Origin: Candidatus Berkiella aquae
GTDB lineage: Bacteria > Pseudomonadota > Gammaproteobacteria > Berkiellales > Berkiellaceae
Direction: 5' to 3'
NCBI RefSeq assembly: GCF_001431295.2
Contig: NZ_LKAJ02000001.1
Coordinates: 2,852,001 to 2,916,000, forward strand
Length of the DNA: 64,000 nt
This document shows positions 26,865-35,838 of the stretch, piece after piece. The position numbers and the translations under genes are program-made. The notes under the pieces are model-generated. The model ran no database searches. It saw only the letters and a program-made list of their open reading frames with translations, and had not been told where the DNA came from. Every line of letters starts with the position of its first letter. The stretch's first letter is position 1.

Positions 26865-29800
26865 TTACCATTCGTAGCGCAGGCGGACAAAGCCAGCGTT
26901 AGCGTTGTAATCTCGCTTGGTTTCATAGTCATAGCTGATGGTTACAATGTAGTCATTGTAGTCACTGAACACTGATAAACTTGCACCCAAATTAAAGCTA
27001 GATGCTGCAGGAACTGCGCCTAGCGTGGTAAAGCTTGGACCACCACCCGTAAAGTTCGATGTTGTTTCCATGTTGTCATTAATAAAATCATAGAAAGCAT
27101 TCATACGTACTTCAGGTTGGAAAATAATGGGGCGTATTCGATAAGGCATTTCCATTGGACAACGGTACGCTGCCCTAACCCCGGCTCCCGCTTTCAACAT
27201 GTTATAACTATGTGAATCAACATTTTGGGAAGCCGTGCCAGCACCCGATTCGTTATAACCATTCAACGCTAGATGCGAGAAGTAAAGCGAAGTATTAGGG
27301 ATAATATGCCAATTACGATAGAGGTACTCGTAACCTAACTCCCCTTTAGTACCAAACTGCCAGCCAACAAAATCGGCTTGCGGACTTAAAGGTAATAAGC
27401 CAAATACAAAGTTTCGTTCTGTGGTGTATTTATTATAAGCAACCGATGTTACCCAATTAAAATACCACCAATCACAGAAATCTTGCTCTCCGTAAATCGC
27501 CGCTTGTAAGCTATAAATAGAAGATTTGGAATTAGAAACATCATGACCCACATAGGTATGCGATAAATTCGCTGAAACCCCAATTAAGTTCAAATCATTT
27601 AAGCTGACGTCACTACCAATCGCAACGCCCCAGGTTTCACTGTTATACCCTGCAACTGAATCACGTGTTCCTTGATCAGAATATTGACCATAGAGTTTAA
27701 ACCAACGACCATGGCCATTATCATCCCAATCGTCACCGGATGAGAGCCCCGACTCAAAACCTTTGCCAACAACCGGTACATTTTTACGTTGTCTTAAATA
27801 ACGGATCCGGTCGGAGACTGCACCATAACCTAATAACTGCGCCGCAAAAACTTCCTGGGTATAACTGCCATCCACAATCGGTGCTAATGCAGCTAGTGCA
27901 TCGTTTAATTGTTCTTTGGTGGTGAAATAGGGCAATTGATCGAGCAAGTTCTGTAATGAACCGAGGAAATCTTGGCCTGCCATCGCATCTAATGCACCTG
28001 CAATCGGTATAGTATTAGGACGATCGGCAAAGAGTGAAACAGGTAAGGCTTCAATATGCAGTAATAAATCATTATTAGGTGCATTCTGTGCTTCCACTTC
28101 AAATTGTAGTAATAAGCTATCACCCACCACATTCTGAGGCACTTGGATATTACCTAAATTGGTTGCATCAACTAATTTAATATCAGAAACACCCGCCACA
28201 AAAGCTTGCGGTGTATTCGTTAAAACTAATGTAGTATTTGCATCGATAAAAGCTTGATCGTTCACCTGAATATAAGTAGGAATATCAAATTTATTTAAAT
28301 CAATTTGTAGGGTAGAGCCTGGATTAATCGTTAAATCGCCCGTCACCGTTAAGGGTGCCCCAGCAGATGCGACTGATAAGGTGCTATTAAGTGAAAGACT
28401 CAAATTACCGTTAATAGTATGCGGTTCCAGCGCAAATAATGTGCCACCGCCATTCACTAAGGTATTAGTTGCAAAAATATCCTCTACTAACGTCACCGTT
28501 GCGCCCGCAGGACCGCTGGCAATAACGGAATTCAGTGCAAACCCTGGCTGACCAATCGGTTGATCAATGGTAAAATTACCTAATAAGTTTAAAGTACCTT
28601 GATCATTCATCGTTGTCGTAATTGGCCCTGATATGCTAACTCCACTAGCAATCGAGGCTGTATTATTGTTAGCAAAGCGCAATTCATTGGTATTTACATT
28701 TTGATTAAAATTAACATTCGATAACGCACCACTTAACTGCACCAATTTAAGGTCATTGCTAACACCTAATGTGCCATTGACTATGCTATTACCAAGATAA
28801 TTTACAGTACCTTGATTGGCTGCATCCGTATCGATGTTACCCGTAACATCGGCATTATCCGCAATATTTAATTGTGAATCCTGCAAGAAATTAATATTAC
28901 CGGTGCCAACCTGAACATCATCTTGGAAAGTAACGATTTTACCTGCCGCACCTTGTAAATTAATTTGATAAAGTGAATTAACCGGGTTAGCTTGACCAAT
29001 TGTTCCATTTACTGTGCCAGTTCCAACAAAATTCAAAGTACCCACATTGGCAGTACCCGTTGTATTAGTAATGTTGCCGGTGACAGCCACCCCATCGGCT
29101 AAATTAATGGTTGTGGCACTATTAGCAAGCCCATCATAATTGATTGAGCTGCTATTAATCGTTGTACCTTGCAGATTAATAATCCCACCAGCACCAGTCA
29201 CATTAATGGTATTGAGTGAATTGACAGCACCAATATCGCCGGTAATCGTATGGCTGCCTTGTAATTCGAGAATCCCTTGATTTGCAGCTGTACTATCAAT
29301 GATATCGGTAACATCGCTACCATCGAGCAGTATTAAAGAATTATTGCCTTGAAATTGCACATTGTTGGCAAAAATATCGCCGTCAACTGTCAAGTCATTA
29401 TTTTGCCCCACTTGCATTAAATCAAATTCATTACCTGCCGCACCAATTTGACCAGTGATGAGTGAAGCATTTAATACATTTAATACCGTCAGATCATTAG
29501 CCGTTGTCGTAATATTACTCGTCAAGACCATTGCTGCATTATTCAACGTTAATGTAGTTGGCGTTGCACCATCATCATTCACGTTAATAGTTGCCGCATT
29601 AACAACCGCACCATTTAATTCAATAGTTTCATTAGCACCCAGAGCTGTATTTAAGTTAAGCAGCAATAGGGAATTTGTATTACCAATATTACCAGTTACT
29701 TGGCCACTGCCTAAAAAATTAACCGTTCCTTGATTCACCACACCGCTTGTATTATCAATGTCACCTGTCACAATGACATTATCGCTATACGTCGCTGTAC

Positions 29801-30239
29801 CATTGTTTGCAATGTTAGTTGTTGCAGCTGTTACGTTCCCATTAAATTGGACAATTCCTGCGCCATTTAATTTAATGATATTGAGTGAATTCGTGGAGCC
29901 TATTTCTCCTTGAACGATAGAACTTCCCAGAAATTCTAATACCGTACCAGCAAATGCTGCCCCTGTACTATTGTTGTCCACAGAGGTACCACCTGCAGCA
30001 TCAGGTGTTCGTCCGATAATGTAACCGTTTGTAACAGATAGTGTCTTATTTGCGGCGATAATATCATATCCGCCTAAACCACCCGCACCACCCCCAGTAT
30101 CTGGAGTTGCGGCTGTTGTTGTATCAGCATTGATGGCTGTTAGTACCGCTTGAGCTGCTATCGGGAATCCGCTAAAAAATGTTGAGGCTAAAACGGCTTG
30201 CCATAAGAAGGATTTTTTACTTCGGGAAATCTGTTTCAT
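26865..30239 (-). CDS. Type Va autotransporter, outer membrane
   Basis: A 1124-residue protein. The signal peptide (KKSFLWQAVLASTFFSGFPI, ending AAQA) is followed by a passenger (about 35-800) of repeating Asn/Thr/Gly/Val-rich units such as TVNFLGSGQVTGNIG and TVNYLGNSIVNGTLG, consistent with a beta-helix. A helix and a beta-barrel of about 280 residues start near HGRWFKLYGQYSDQGT and end with GFVRLRYEW, the aromatic C-terminal strand. The layout resembles Rickettsia Sca/OmpB surface antigens in outline; identity with them is not claimed. It was probably built by internal duplication. It likely mediates adhesion. REP-like motifs lie just after the stop codon. Confidence 0.9.
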   Translation of the reverse strand: MKQISRSKKSFLWQAVLASTFFSGFPIAAQAVLTAINADTTTAATPDTGGGAGGLGGYDIIAANKTLSVTNGYIIGRTPDAAGGTSVDNNSTGAAFAGTVLEFLGSSIVQGEIGSTNSLNIIKLNGAGIVQFNGNVTAATTNIANNGTATYSDNVIVTGDIDNTSGVVNQGTVNFLGSGQVTGNIGNTNSLLLLNLNTALGANETIELNGAVVNAATINVNDDGATPTTLTLNNAAMVLTSNITTTANDLTVLNVLNASLITGQIGAAGNEFDLMQVGQNNDLTVDGDIFANNVQFQGNNSLILLDGSDVTDIIDSTAANQGILELQGSHTITGDIGAVNSLNTINVTGAGGIINLQGTTINSSSINYDGLANSATTINLADGVAVTGNITNTTGTANVGTLNFVGTGTVNGTIGQANPVNSLYQINLQGAAGKIVTFQDDVQVGTGNINFLQDSQLNIADNADVTGNIDTDAANQGTVNYLGNSIVNGTLGVSNDLKLVQLSGALSNVNFNQNVNTNELRFANNNTASIASGVSISGPITTTMNDQGTLNLLGNFTIDQPIGQPGFALNSVIASGPAGATVTLVEDIFATNTLVNGGGTLFALEPHTINGNLSLSLNSTLSVASAGAPLTVTGDLTINPGSTLQIDLNKFDIPTYIQVNDQAFIDANTTLVLTNTPQAFVAGVSDIKLVDATNLGNIQVPQNVVGDSLLLQFEVEAQNAPNNDLLLHIEALPVSLFADRPNTIPIAGALDAMAGQDFLGSLQNLLDQLPYFTTKEQLNDALAALAPIVDGSYTQEVFAAQLLGYGAVSDRIRYLRQRKNVPVVGKGFESGLSSGDDWDDNGHGRWFKLYGQYSDQGTRDSVAGYNSETWGVAIGSDVSLNDLNLIGVSANLSHTYVGHDVSNSKSSIYSLQAAIYGEQDFCDWWYFNWVTSVAYNKYTTERNFVFGLLPLSPQADFVGWQFGTKGELGYEYLYRNWHIIPNTSLYFSHLALNGYNESGAGTASQNVDSHSYNMLKAGAGVRAAYRCPMEMPYRIRPIIFQPEVRMNAFYDFINDNMETTSNFTGGGPSFTTLGAVPAASSFNLGASLSVFSDYNDYIVTISYDYETKRDYNANAGFVRLRYEW

Positions 30240-30450
30240 CGTGTCCGTCCCTGACCGATCTTGAAAAGAGTTATTTTTCTAAGTATTTCCTTGGGTAGCT
30301 ATAATACCCACTTAGATAGCAGAATAGAGATCCACGCTTAATATATACATATAACAGTCAGAGTTGTTTTTGGCTAGAACGCTTGACGTTGAAAAACCGA
30401 TTTGTGCAGAAAAATATCAATAGTGAGAAAGTTAGCTATTTAGAAGGTGT

Positions 30451-30476
30451 TTACCTTCTCTCGCAAGAGAAGGTAA
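30451..30476. terminator. Strong hairpin after the RhoGAP-like gene
   Basis: TTACCTTCTCT and AGAGAAGGTAA form an 11-bp perfect stem with a CGCA loop. It lies 25 bp past the minus-strand stop at 30501. There is no clear T-run on either strand, so it may be a 3'-end stabiliser or a weak terminator. The rest of 30240-30500 is the autotransporter's upstream region, with no gene seen. Confidence 0.45.
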
Positions 30477-30500
30477 GGCTCAATGAATACTTCAAAAATG

Positions 30501-31583
30501 TTATTTTTTACTATTAGACATAGCTGATTTTTTCTTACTCGACTTACTTTCTTCTTTGGGATTTGAATCCGTAGATTGAGAAGACGCTTTTTTCTCTGAA
30601 AATTGTAACATGACAGTTTCAGGAATATCTAATAATGCAGCCTGAAGCTCGCCGAATCCTCTTTCTAGCGGCGATGGGGTAACCGTTCCTTCTGAAGCTT
30701 CCTCAGCCGATTCTTTTTTAGTGGCAGCTATTGCGGCTTGGCCTTTAATCAGTTTAGCAACATGGGTTTGCTTTTTTAGAATTTCAGCACCGTTGGGTTC
30801 ATACGTTGCGACCGGTGTAACATGCAATTGTCCCAAAGCTTTCTCGCGCGTTTTATAAAATTCACTTTTAGGTAACGACCACAATGTATATTTTTCTGCG
30901 GTGAATGGCTCTTTAAAGAGATCGAGTTGTAATAAACATCGACAAATAGTCGACATCATTTTCCATTCTGCAGGTACATCCCCTGGTAAAATTTTGTCTT
31001 GCAGTTTTAATCCTTCGAGCAAGGAAGGTCCAAGAATGGCAGCGCAATGTTCAAGTGGCATGCCATTATCTTTTGCTGCAACAATCTGATAGCTAATATG
31101 AAAATAATGATGGATAGCCTTAAGCGTCTCAAATTGGTTAGCTTTTTGTAATTCGCCCATAAATCCTAAAAAAATTCCTTCAATGGCATTAGGATCCATT
31201 TCTTTATTGCTACTTAATTCTTTTAAACCTGCCTGAAAAAGATGCCAACTGATAATCACACTGACTCTATCTAAATCGAACAAATCCCCTTTTTGAAAAT
31301 AATGGGTGAATAAAAAGGCAAGCATGTGATTGCGATTAAAATCACCCTTTTCCGCTTGCAGCGTCTTGAATGCAGTAATTGCTGCTACAATTAATTTTTC
31401 TTCGCCATCTTTGTTATTATTTAATTCAGGCTGGATAAATTTAATGAAAGCAGTAGCGACTTCAGCATGATGAGAGGCTCTTAATAATTGCGGTTCATTA
31501 CAATCAAGTAACTGTTTTGCAACCTCTAACATATTATTGACTTCAGTTAATGAATAAAAATTAGAACTGGTACCTGCTAGCAT
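30501..31583 (-). CDS. Possible RhoGAP-like protein, candidate effector
   Basis: A 360-residue cytosolic-type protein without signal peptide. Residues 40-60 (SHHAEVATAFIKFIQPEL) and about 180-210 (NGMPLEHCAAILGPSLLEG) read like the RhoGAP helices that carry the NKMTxxNLAxVFGPxLL consensus. The expected Arg-finger motif (GIFRxxG) is not visible, so catalysis is doubtful. The C-terminus is Ser/Lys-rich (SKSSKKKSAMSNSKK), like many translocated effectors. ATG 31583 is chosen because GGAGG lies five to six bases upstream; a longer start at 31610 has no SD. Fold assignment is inference from short motifs. It probably forms an operon with the next upstream gene. Confidence 0.5.
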   Translation of the reverse strand: MLAGTSSNFYSLTEVNNMLEVAKQLLDCNEPQLLRASHHAEVATAFIKFIQPELNNNKDGEEKLIVAAITAFKTLQAEKGDFNRNHMLAFLFTHYFQKGDLFDLDRVSVIISWHLFQAGLKELSSNKEMDPNAIEGIFLGFMGELQKANQFETLKAIHHYFHISYQIVAAKDNGMPLEHCAAILGPSLLEGLKLQDKILPGDVPAEWKMMSTICRCLLQLDLFKEPFTAEKYTLWSLPKSEFYKTREKALGQLHVTPVATYEPNGAEILKKQTHVAKLIKGQAAIAATKKESAEEASEGTVTPSPLERGFGELQAALLDIPETVMLQFSEKKASSQSTDSNPKEESKSSKKKSAMSNSKK

Positions 31584-31658
31584 GCCGCCCTCCAAAAATA
31601 AGGCCGGCATTATAACTGATAATAGATTATGGTGCTAACAAAATAGTAATGGGGGAAG

Positions 31659-32195
31659 CTACACCGGCACAATCGTTTCAATCTTCTTTAAAGCTTGTGC
31701 CAACATTTTCGTTGATTTTAAGCCATTATCCATCACAGATTTCGAACTTTGAGTTAACTTATCAAACTGCTGATTCACCTCAGGATAGGCATTGGTTTTG
31801 CCGGGATGGTATTGACTAATACCGGTTAACGATAAACCATTTCGGATATAAAGTGAGACAAATTTTTCAAAATTGGTATTTTGGGTTTTACCCGCTGCAA
31901 CAAACTCATCAATCAGCTGATAACACTCAATAATTTCATCTTTCATTTTGCTTTTTAATTCAATTAATGCATGACGATGCTTATCATCGACATATAATTC
32001 TAACTCTGAAAACGATAGCGTTTTTAGAATAGGGCGGTTTTGTGATAATTCTTGATTGAGTTTAGTTAACGTCTTCAAGGCATTAGAAAGCTCGGTATGA
32101 TATTGCTGCAATACCGCCTTGTCTTCGTTGGAGGTGCTTAATTTATCTTGAAACCAGCTACTTATTTTTTTGCCAAATTGGGTGATCGTATCCAT
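31659..32195 (-). CDS. Hypothetical helical protein
   Basis: A 178-residue, mostly helical, Lys/Gln/Leu-rich protein (DTITQFGKKISSWFQDKL, then LSNALKTLTKLNQELSQN) without signal peptide or TM. ATG 32195 follows AAGGAAGAGG, a strong SD; an earlier ATG at 32225 would add ten residues. I do not recognise a family. It is upstream of, and on the same strand as, the RhoGAP-like gene (75 bp), so the two may be co-expressed. Confidence 0.55.
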   Translation of the reverse strand: MDTITQFGKKISSWFQDKLSTSNEDKAVLQQYHTELSNALKTLTKLNQELSQNRPILKTLSFSELELYVDDKHRHALIELKSKMKDEIIECYQLIDEFVAAGKTQNTNFEKFVSLYIRNGLSLTGISQYHPGKTNAYPEVNQQFDKLTQSSKSVMDNGLKSTKMLAQALKKIETIVPV

Positions 32196-32365
32196 AACAG
32201 CCTCTTCCTTGCATTCATTTTCCATTTTAGTAAAGGATTGGCTCTTTGGATAATCCTTTCTCTATTTAATGAAAGGACTGGAAATATCTCTAGACAAAAG
32301 AAAATGGATGGTGTAAAAATCTGCCCAATTTACGGCATTTTTGCTTAATTTAAGGAAGTATAATA

Positions 32366-32707
32366 ATGAAAACTGTAACTACACTCATGTGCGTTTTACC
32401 CTTTTGCTTTTTGGTAGGTTGCGCAAACATGACCTCCGGTGAGCAAAGCGCATTAAGCGGCGGTGCATTGGGCGCTATTGGCGGTGCGGCGATTGGCGCA
32501 TTATCCGGTCATGCTGGCGAAGGTGCATTAATTGGCGCAGGCGTTGGTGCGGTGAGTGGTGCCATTATTGATGAAGACCGACAACGTGGCGAAGCACAAC
32601 GTCGCCAACAACAACGTCAAAACGGTAAACATCACCGTCACGAATACCATCACTACTATGATGCCAATGGTAATGAAATCGTCGAAGAAGAATACTACGC
32701 CGACTAA
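32366..32707 (+). CDS. Glycine-zipper lipoprotein
   Basis: A 113-residue lipoprotein. The signal peptide ends in lipobox LVGC (Cys19). It is followed by a glycine-zipper region with repeated GxxxG spacing (GGALGAIGGAAIGALSG, then GAGVGAVSGAII) and a Gln/Arg/His/Tyr-rich tail (HHRHEYHHYYD). This layout is shared with SlyB/YMGG-type outer-membrane lipoproteins. It is predicted to be an outer-membrane stress or barrier protein. A GC-rich imperfect hairpin at about 32714-32742 follows without a T-tract. Confidence 0.78.
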   Translation: MKTVTTLMCVLPFCFLVGCANMTSGEQSALSGGALGAIGGAAIGALSGHAGEGALIGAGVGAVSGAIIDEDRQRGEAQRRQQQRQNGKHHRHEYHHYYDANGNEIVEEEYYAD

Positions 32708-32780
32708 CTCTTGATGTGGGTAGGGTCGATAAGGCCCTGCCCATAAAGACTGCATTACGCAGTTATGTCACCCGCATTGA

Positions 32781-32815
32781 TATTCAAACCAGTTTAAACT
32801 GGGAAGAGTATACAC
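32781..32815. repeat. Internally deleted remnant of the structured intergenic repeat
   Basis: TATTCAAACCAGTTT runs straight into AAACTGGGAAGAGTATA, giving the palindrome CCAGTTTAAACTGG (32789-32802). The left half matches the 5' end of the full repeats (TCAAACCA plus arm) and the right half their 3' end (arm plus GGGmAGAGTATA). The roughly 80-bp core is missing. It lies between the lipoprotein and antiporter genes. Confidence 0.65.
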
Positions 32816-32844
32816 AAGCGCCAAAAATCGACTATCAATAAAGA

Positions 32845-34452
32845 ATGGCGCAAATTGAAATCTTTATTATCCTCCTTGGCATTATTGCCGTCGTAGGACT
32901 GCTTTCTCGTAAAGTCACCGTCCCTATTTCCCTATTGCTCGTGATCATTGGCATGTTAGTGAGTCTCGTTCCTTTTATGCCAGAGGTGCATCTCAAATCG
33001 AATATGGTGCTCGATATTATTCTCCCCTTACTGATTTATGAAATGAGCGCTGAATCTTCCTGGCGAGAAATGAAAATTAATCTACGCCCTATCATCTCGC
33101 TCTCGATAGGCCATGTCCTGTTTATTGCTATCTTGGTCGCCACACTGATACATACCTTAATCCCAGATATTGGTTGGCCGCTTGCATTCGTCTTAGGTGC
33201 CGTGGTTGCACCGCCTGATGATGTGGCCATCATGGCAATTGCAGAAAAAGCGAATATTCCACAGCGCATTCTTACCATTTTAAAAAGCGAAGCGATGTTA
33301 AATGACGCAACTGCGCTGATATTATTTCGTTTTTCTCTGGCTGCGCTCTTAACGCATGAATTCTCAGCATCCAGCGCTTTTGGTACTTTTTTATTAATTG
33401 TGCTAGGTGAAACCCTGTATGGATTAGCATTAGGGAATTTTATTGGCAAATTACGTTTAACGGTGACCGATCCCCGTCTACAGATGCTTTTTTCATTCTT
33501 GACGCCTTTTCTTGCTTATTTACCCGCAGAGCGTCTGGGAGGCTGTGGCGTATTGGCAACCGCAGTCACAGGACTTGTTATCGGGCATCGTTACTTCGAT
33601 AAATTCCTACCTGAAGTACGTCTTGTCACTCACTCGGTATGGACATCCATCAGTTTTGGCTTACAAAGTATTCTATTTTTATTAGTCGGGCTGAATTTAA
33701 AATATGTGATTGACAGAGCCGATGATTTTTTCACTCACCAAAAATTATTAATCTATAGTATCGCGGTAACACTCACCGTGATGATTGGACGATTTATTTG
33801 GACTTACGGTACCACCTATTTACCACGCTTTTTTATGCCTTCTCTTCGTAAGAAAGATCCCTATCCTCCCTGGCAATATCCTTTTGTCACCTCATGGGCA
33901 GGAATGCGCGGAGCCATTTCGTTAGCCGCCGCATTTGCCATTCCACCATTAACCAACTCATTTGTTGGTGGCAATAGTCGAGATTTAATTATCCTTTTTA
34001 CTTTTGCAGTCATTTGCTCAACCTTATTGATTCAAGGTTTAACCTTACCATGGATTTTAAAGCACTTAGCGATAGAACAATATCGTCAGCAAGAGCAAAA
34101 ACAAGAAGAAATCGTTGAGTTGAAAGCCCTCAAAAAGATGACACAAGCAGCCATCAAATGGCTAAAAGAATACGAAGCTATCGTGAAAGAAAATCAACCT
34201 TTAGTTGCCAGTGTGCAACTGCATATTGAGCAATACAAAATGCGTAAGAAACAACTTTCTGAGCGCCTTAAAGCGCTACAAGATGATCAAGAACACGATG
34301 ATATGACCGAACTCACTACCTCTGTTCATCTTGCTGTCAAACTGATTGAAGTGGAACGCAAAGAATTATCTCGTCTTTGGCATAACAATGAAATCTCTCA
34401 TGCAACCCGTAATAAATTGTTACAACAATTAGATCATCGTTCTAAATATTAG
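32845..34452 (+). CDS. CPA1-family Na+/H+ antiporter
   Basis: A 535-residue cation:proton antiporter with about 12 TM helices (residues 1-410). Signature segments are GAVVAPPDDVAIMAIAEKA (the family's ion-site Asp pair), SEAMLNDATALILFRF and SWAGMRGAISLAAAFAIPP. A cytoplasmic C-terminal coiled region of about 120 residues (EQKQEEIVELKALKKM onward) follows. It contributes to pH and sodium homeostasis. The SD before ATG 32845 is weak. It is not part of an obvious operon. Confidence 0.88.
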   Translation: MAQIEIFIILLGIIAVVGLLSRKVTVPISLLLVIIGMLVSLVPFMPEVHLKSNMVLDIILPLLIYEMSAESSWREMKINLRPIISLSIGHVLFIAILVATLIHTLIPDIGWPLAFVLGAVVAPPDDVAIMAIAEKANIPQRILTILKSEAMLNDATALILFRFSLAALLTHEFSASSAFGTFLLIVLGETLYGLALGNFIGKLRLTVTDPRLQMLFSFLTPFLAYLPAERLGGCGVLATAVTGLVIGHRYFDKFLPEVRLVTHSVWTSISFGLQSILFLLVGLNLKYVIDRADDFFTHQKLLIYSIAVTLTVMIGRFIWTYGTTYLPRFFMPSLRKKDPYPPWQYPFVTSWAGMRGAISLAAAFAIPPLTNSFVGGNSRDLIILFTFAVICSTLLIQGLTLPWILKHLAIEQYRQQEQKQEEIVELKALKKMTQAAIKWLKEYEAIVKENQPLVASVQLHIEQYKMRKKQLSERLKALQDDQEHDDMTELTTSVHLAVKLIEVERKELSRLWHNNEISHATRNKLLQQLDHRSKY

Positions 34453-34597
34453 TTAGAAAACACAAGTCGACTCACAAATAACGTAGGTCAAATGATACCT
34501 ACCGTTTATCTGTCTTTGATTGGCGCCCACGCTTTTCTGCTATACGCTCTCATCCATCGCAAAACTTTAAAAAAAAATCACTTAAGGGGAAATGATG

Positions 34598-34891
34598 ATG
34601 AGAAATTTAGCATCCAATGAAATAACAGCAATCAGCGGTGGTTGCGGAAACGGACACACTTTTTCAAATGTGATTAGTAATGCCGCTCTAGGTGGTTTTA
34701 TGGGACTCATGTTTCCTGGCATTCCAGTCGCACTGGGTGTTACCACTTTGATTGCTAATCCGGTATTAGCAACCGGTGCATTATTTGGCGCTTATTCTTT
34801 AGCTTCCATGGGAGCCAATGCTTTAGATCATTACTTGCAAATCGCCCCCGAAGAAGTGACGGCTGTTGCAGTTGTAACGACGGTAGCGTAA
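34598..34891 (+). CDS. Double-glycine leader peptide 3 (bacteriocin/microcin-like)
   Basis: A 97-residue peptide with leader MRNLASNEITAISGG (residues 1-15), aligned position for position with the leaders at 14385 and 22886. The core starts CGNGHTF. It is hydrophobic and glycine-rich (NAALGGFMGLMFPGIPVALG, then TGALFGAYSLASMGANAL) and ends in an acidic then Val/Ala-rich tail. Three ATGs (34592, 34595, 34598) are in frame. The last is best spaced from AAGGGGA at 34584-34590. No exporter or immunity gene is adjacent. Secretion and function are inferred from the leader only. Confidence 0.72.
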   Translation: MRNLASNEITAISGGCGNGHTFSNVISNAALGGFMGLMFPGIPVALGVTTLIANPVLATGALFGAYSLASMGANALDHYLQIAPEEVTAVAVVTTVA

Positions 34892-34901
34892 TACCCTTCT
34901 T

Positions 34902-34929
34902 TATCCTGCCTGCGTTTCATCGCAGGCAG
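34902..34929. terminator. Hairpin after double-glycine peptide 3
   Basis: TCCTGCCTGCG and CGCAGGCAGGA form an 11-bp perfect stem with a six-base loop ten bases after the stop codon. No T-run follows on the plus strand, so it is either a weak terminator or an RNA 3'-end protector. Confidence 0.5.
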
Positions 34930-35001
34930 GACAGCTAAAAAAATCCAGCATTCATTCACCAAGTATCACCTGCCGATAGCATTTAGAGTTCTTCTTTCTA
35001 A

Positions 35002-35832
35002 ATGACAATCATGACCGATGCTGATCATAAATTGAGTAAACCGATGCGATTGCTTATCGCGACCCCAAGTTACGATGCACAAGTGCATACCGGATATGCT
35101 TTATCCCTTGTTAAAACCTATGTTCACTTTCAAAAACGCCAAGATATCGAGATTGTCCATCAGTTTCGTTTGCATGATTGTTCTATTCCCCGTGCTAGAA
35201 ATCATTTTGTTGCTTACTTTTTAAGTGATCCTACTTTAACGCATTTGCTCTTTATTGATGCGGACATCAGTTGGATGCCAGAACATATTGAAAAATTATT
35301 AAGCGCTAAAAAACCGCTTATTGCTGCAACGTTTCCCATGAAAAAATATCTCTGGGAAAAATTACGAACTTCATCCGTCAAAGAACTTGTTTTAAATGAC
35401 AAACTTTCACCCCAAGAATTTCAACGAAAAATCAAAGCCAATTTGGTCGATTATGCCATTGGGTTTGGTGAATCAAGAGAAGTCAATCATCATGTCATTG
35501 AAGTTAAACAGGTTGCAACCGCATTTATGTTGATTGAACGACAAGTATTGGAACAAATGCAAAAAGCGTATCCGCAAAGAAAAATAAACAATTTTACTGA
35601 ACTTCCAGCAAAGGTACAAAATCATCTTTATTCATTATTTGAACAAGAAAATATCGATGGTGAATACTTATCAAGCGATTATAGCTTTTGTCGTTTATGG
35701 AGCAAAATAGGCGGAAAAGTCTATGCAGATTTAAGCATTACTTTATCACATCACGGCAGTGAAGATTTTACTGGCAATCTGATGGAAGTGAGTCAGTTTC
35801 AAACAATACCGTTTCCTCCATCCGCAAAATAA
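35002..35832 (+). CDS. Putative GT-A fold glycosyltransferase
   Basis: A 276-residue protein starting with RLLIATPSYDAQVHTGYALS, with IPRARNHFVAYFL and then THLLFIDADISWMP. DAD is the likely DxD-type metal/nucleotide-sugar site of a GT-A enzyme. AATFPMKKYLWEKL follows, as in a group of uncharacterised bacterial and large-virus glycosyltransferases. There is no TM or signal peptide. Donor and acceptor are unknown. It stands alone, away from the polysaccharide locus at 52-62 kb, and could be an effector or a lipid/protein glycosylase. It converges with the aldehyde dehydrogenase gene with a 6-bp gap. Confidence 0.6.
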   Translation: MTIMTDADHKLSKPMRLLIATPSYDAQVHTGYALSLVKTYVHFQKRQDIEIVHQFRLHDCSIPRARNHFVAYFLSDPTLTHLLFIDADISWMPEHIEKLLSAKKPLIAATFPMKKYLWEKLRTSSVKELVLNDKLSPQEFQRKIKANLVDYAIGFGESREVNHHVIEVKQVATAFMLIERQVLEQMQKAYPQRKINNFTELPAKVQNHLYSLFEQENIDGEYLSSDYSFCRLWSKIGGKVYADLSITLSHHGSEDFTGNLMEVSQFQTIPFPPSAK

Positions 35833-35838
35833 CCCCGC

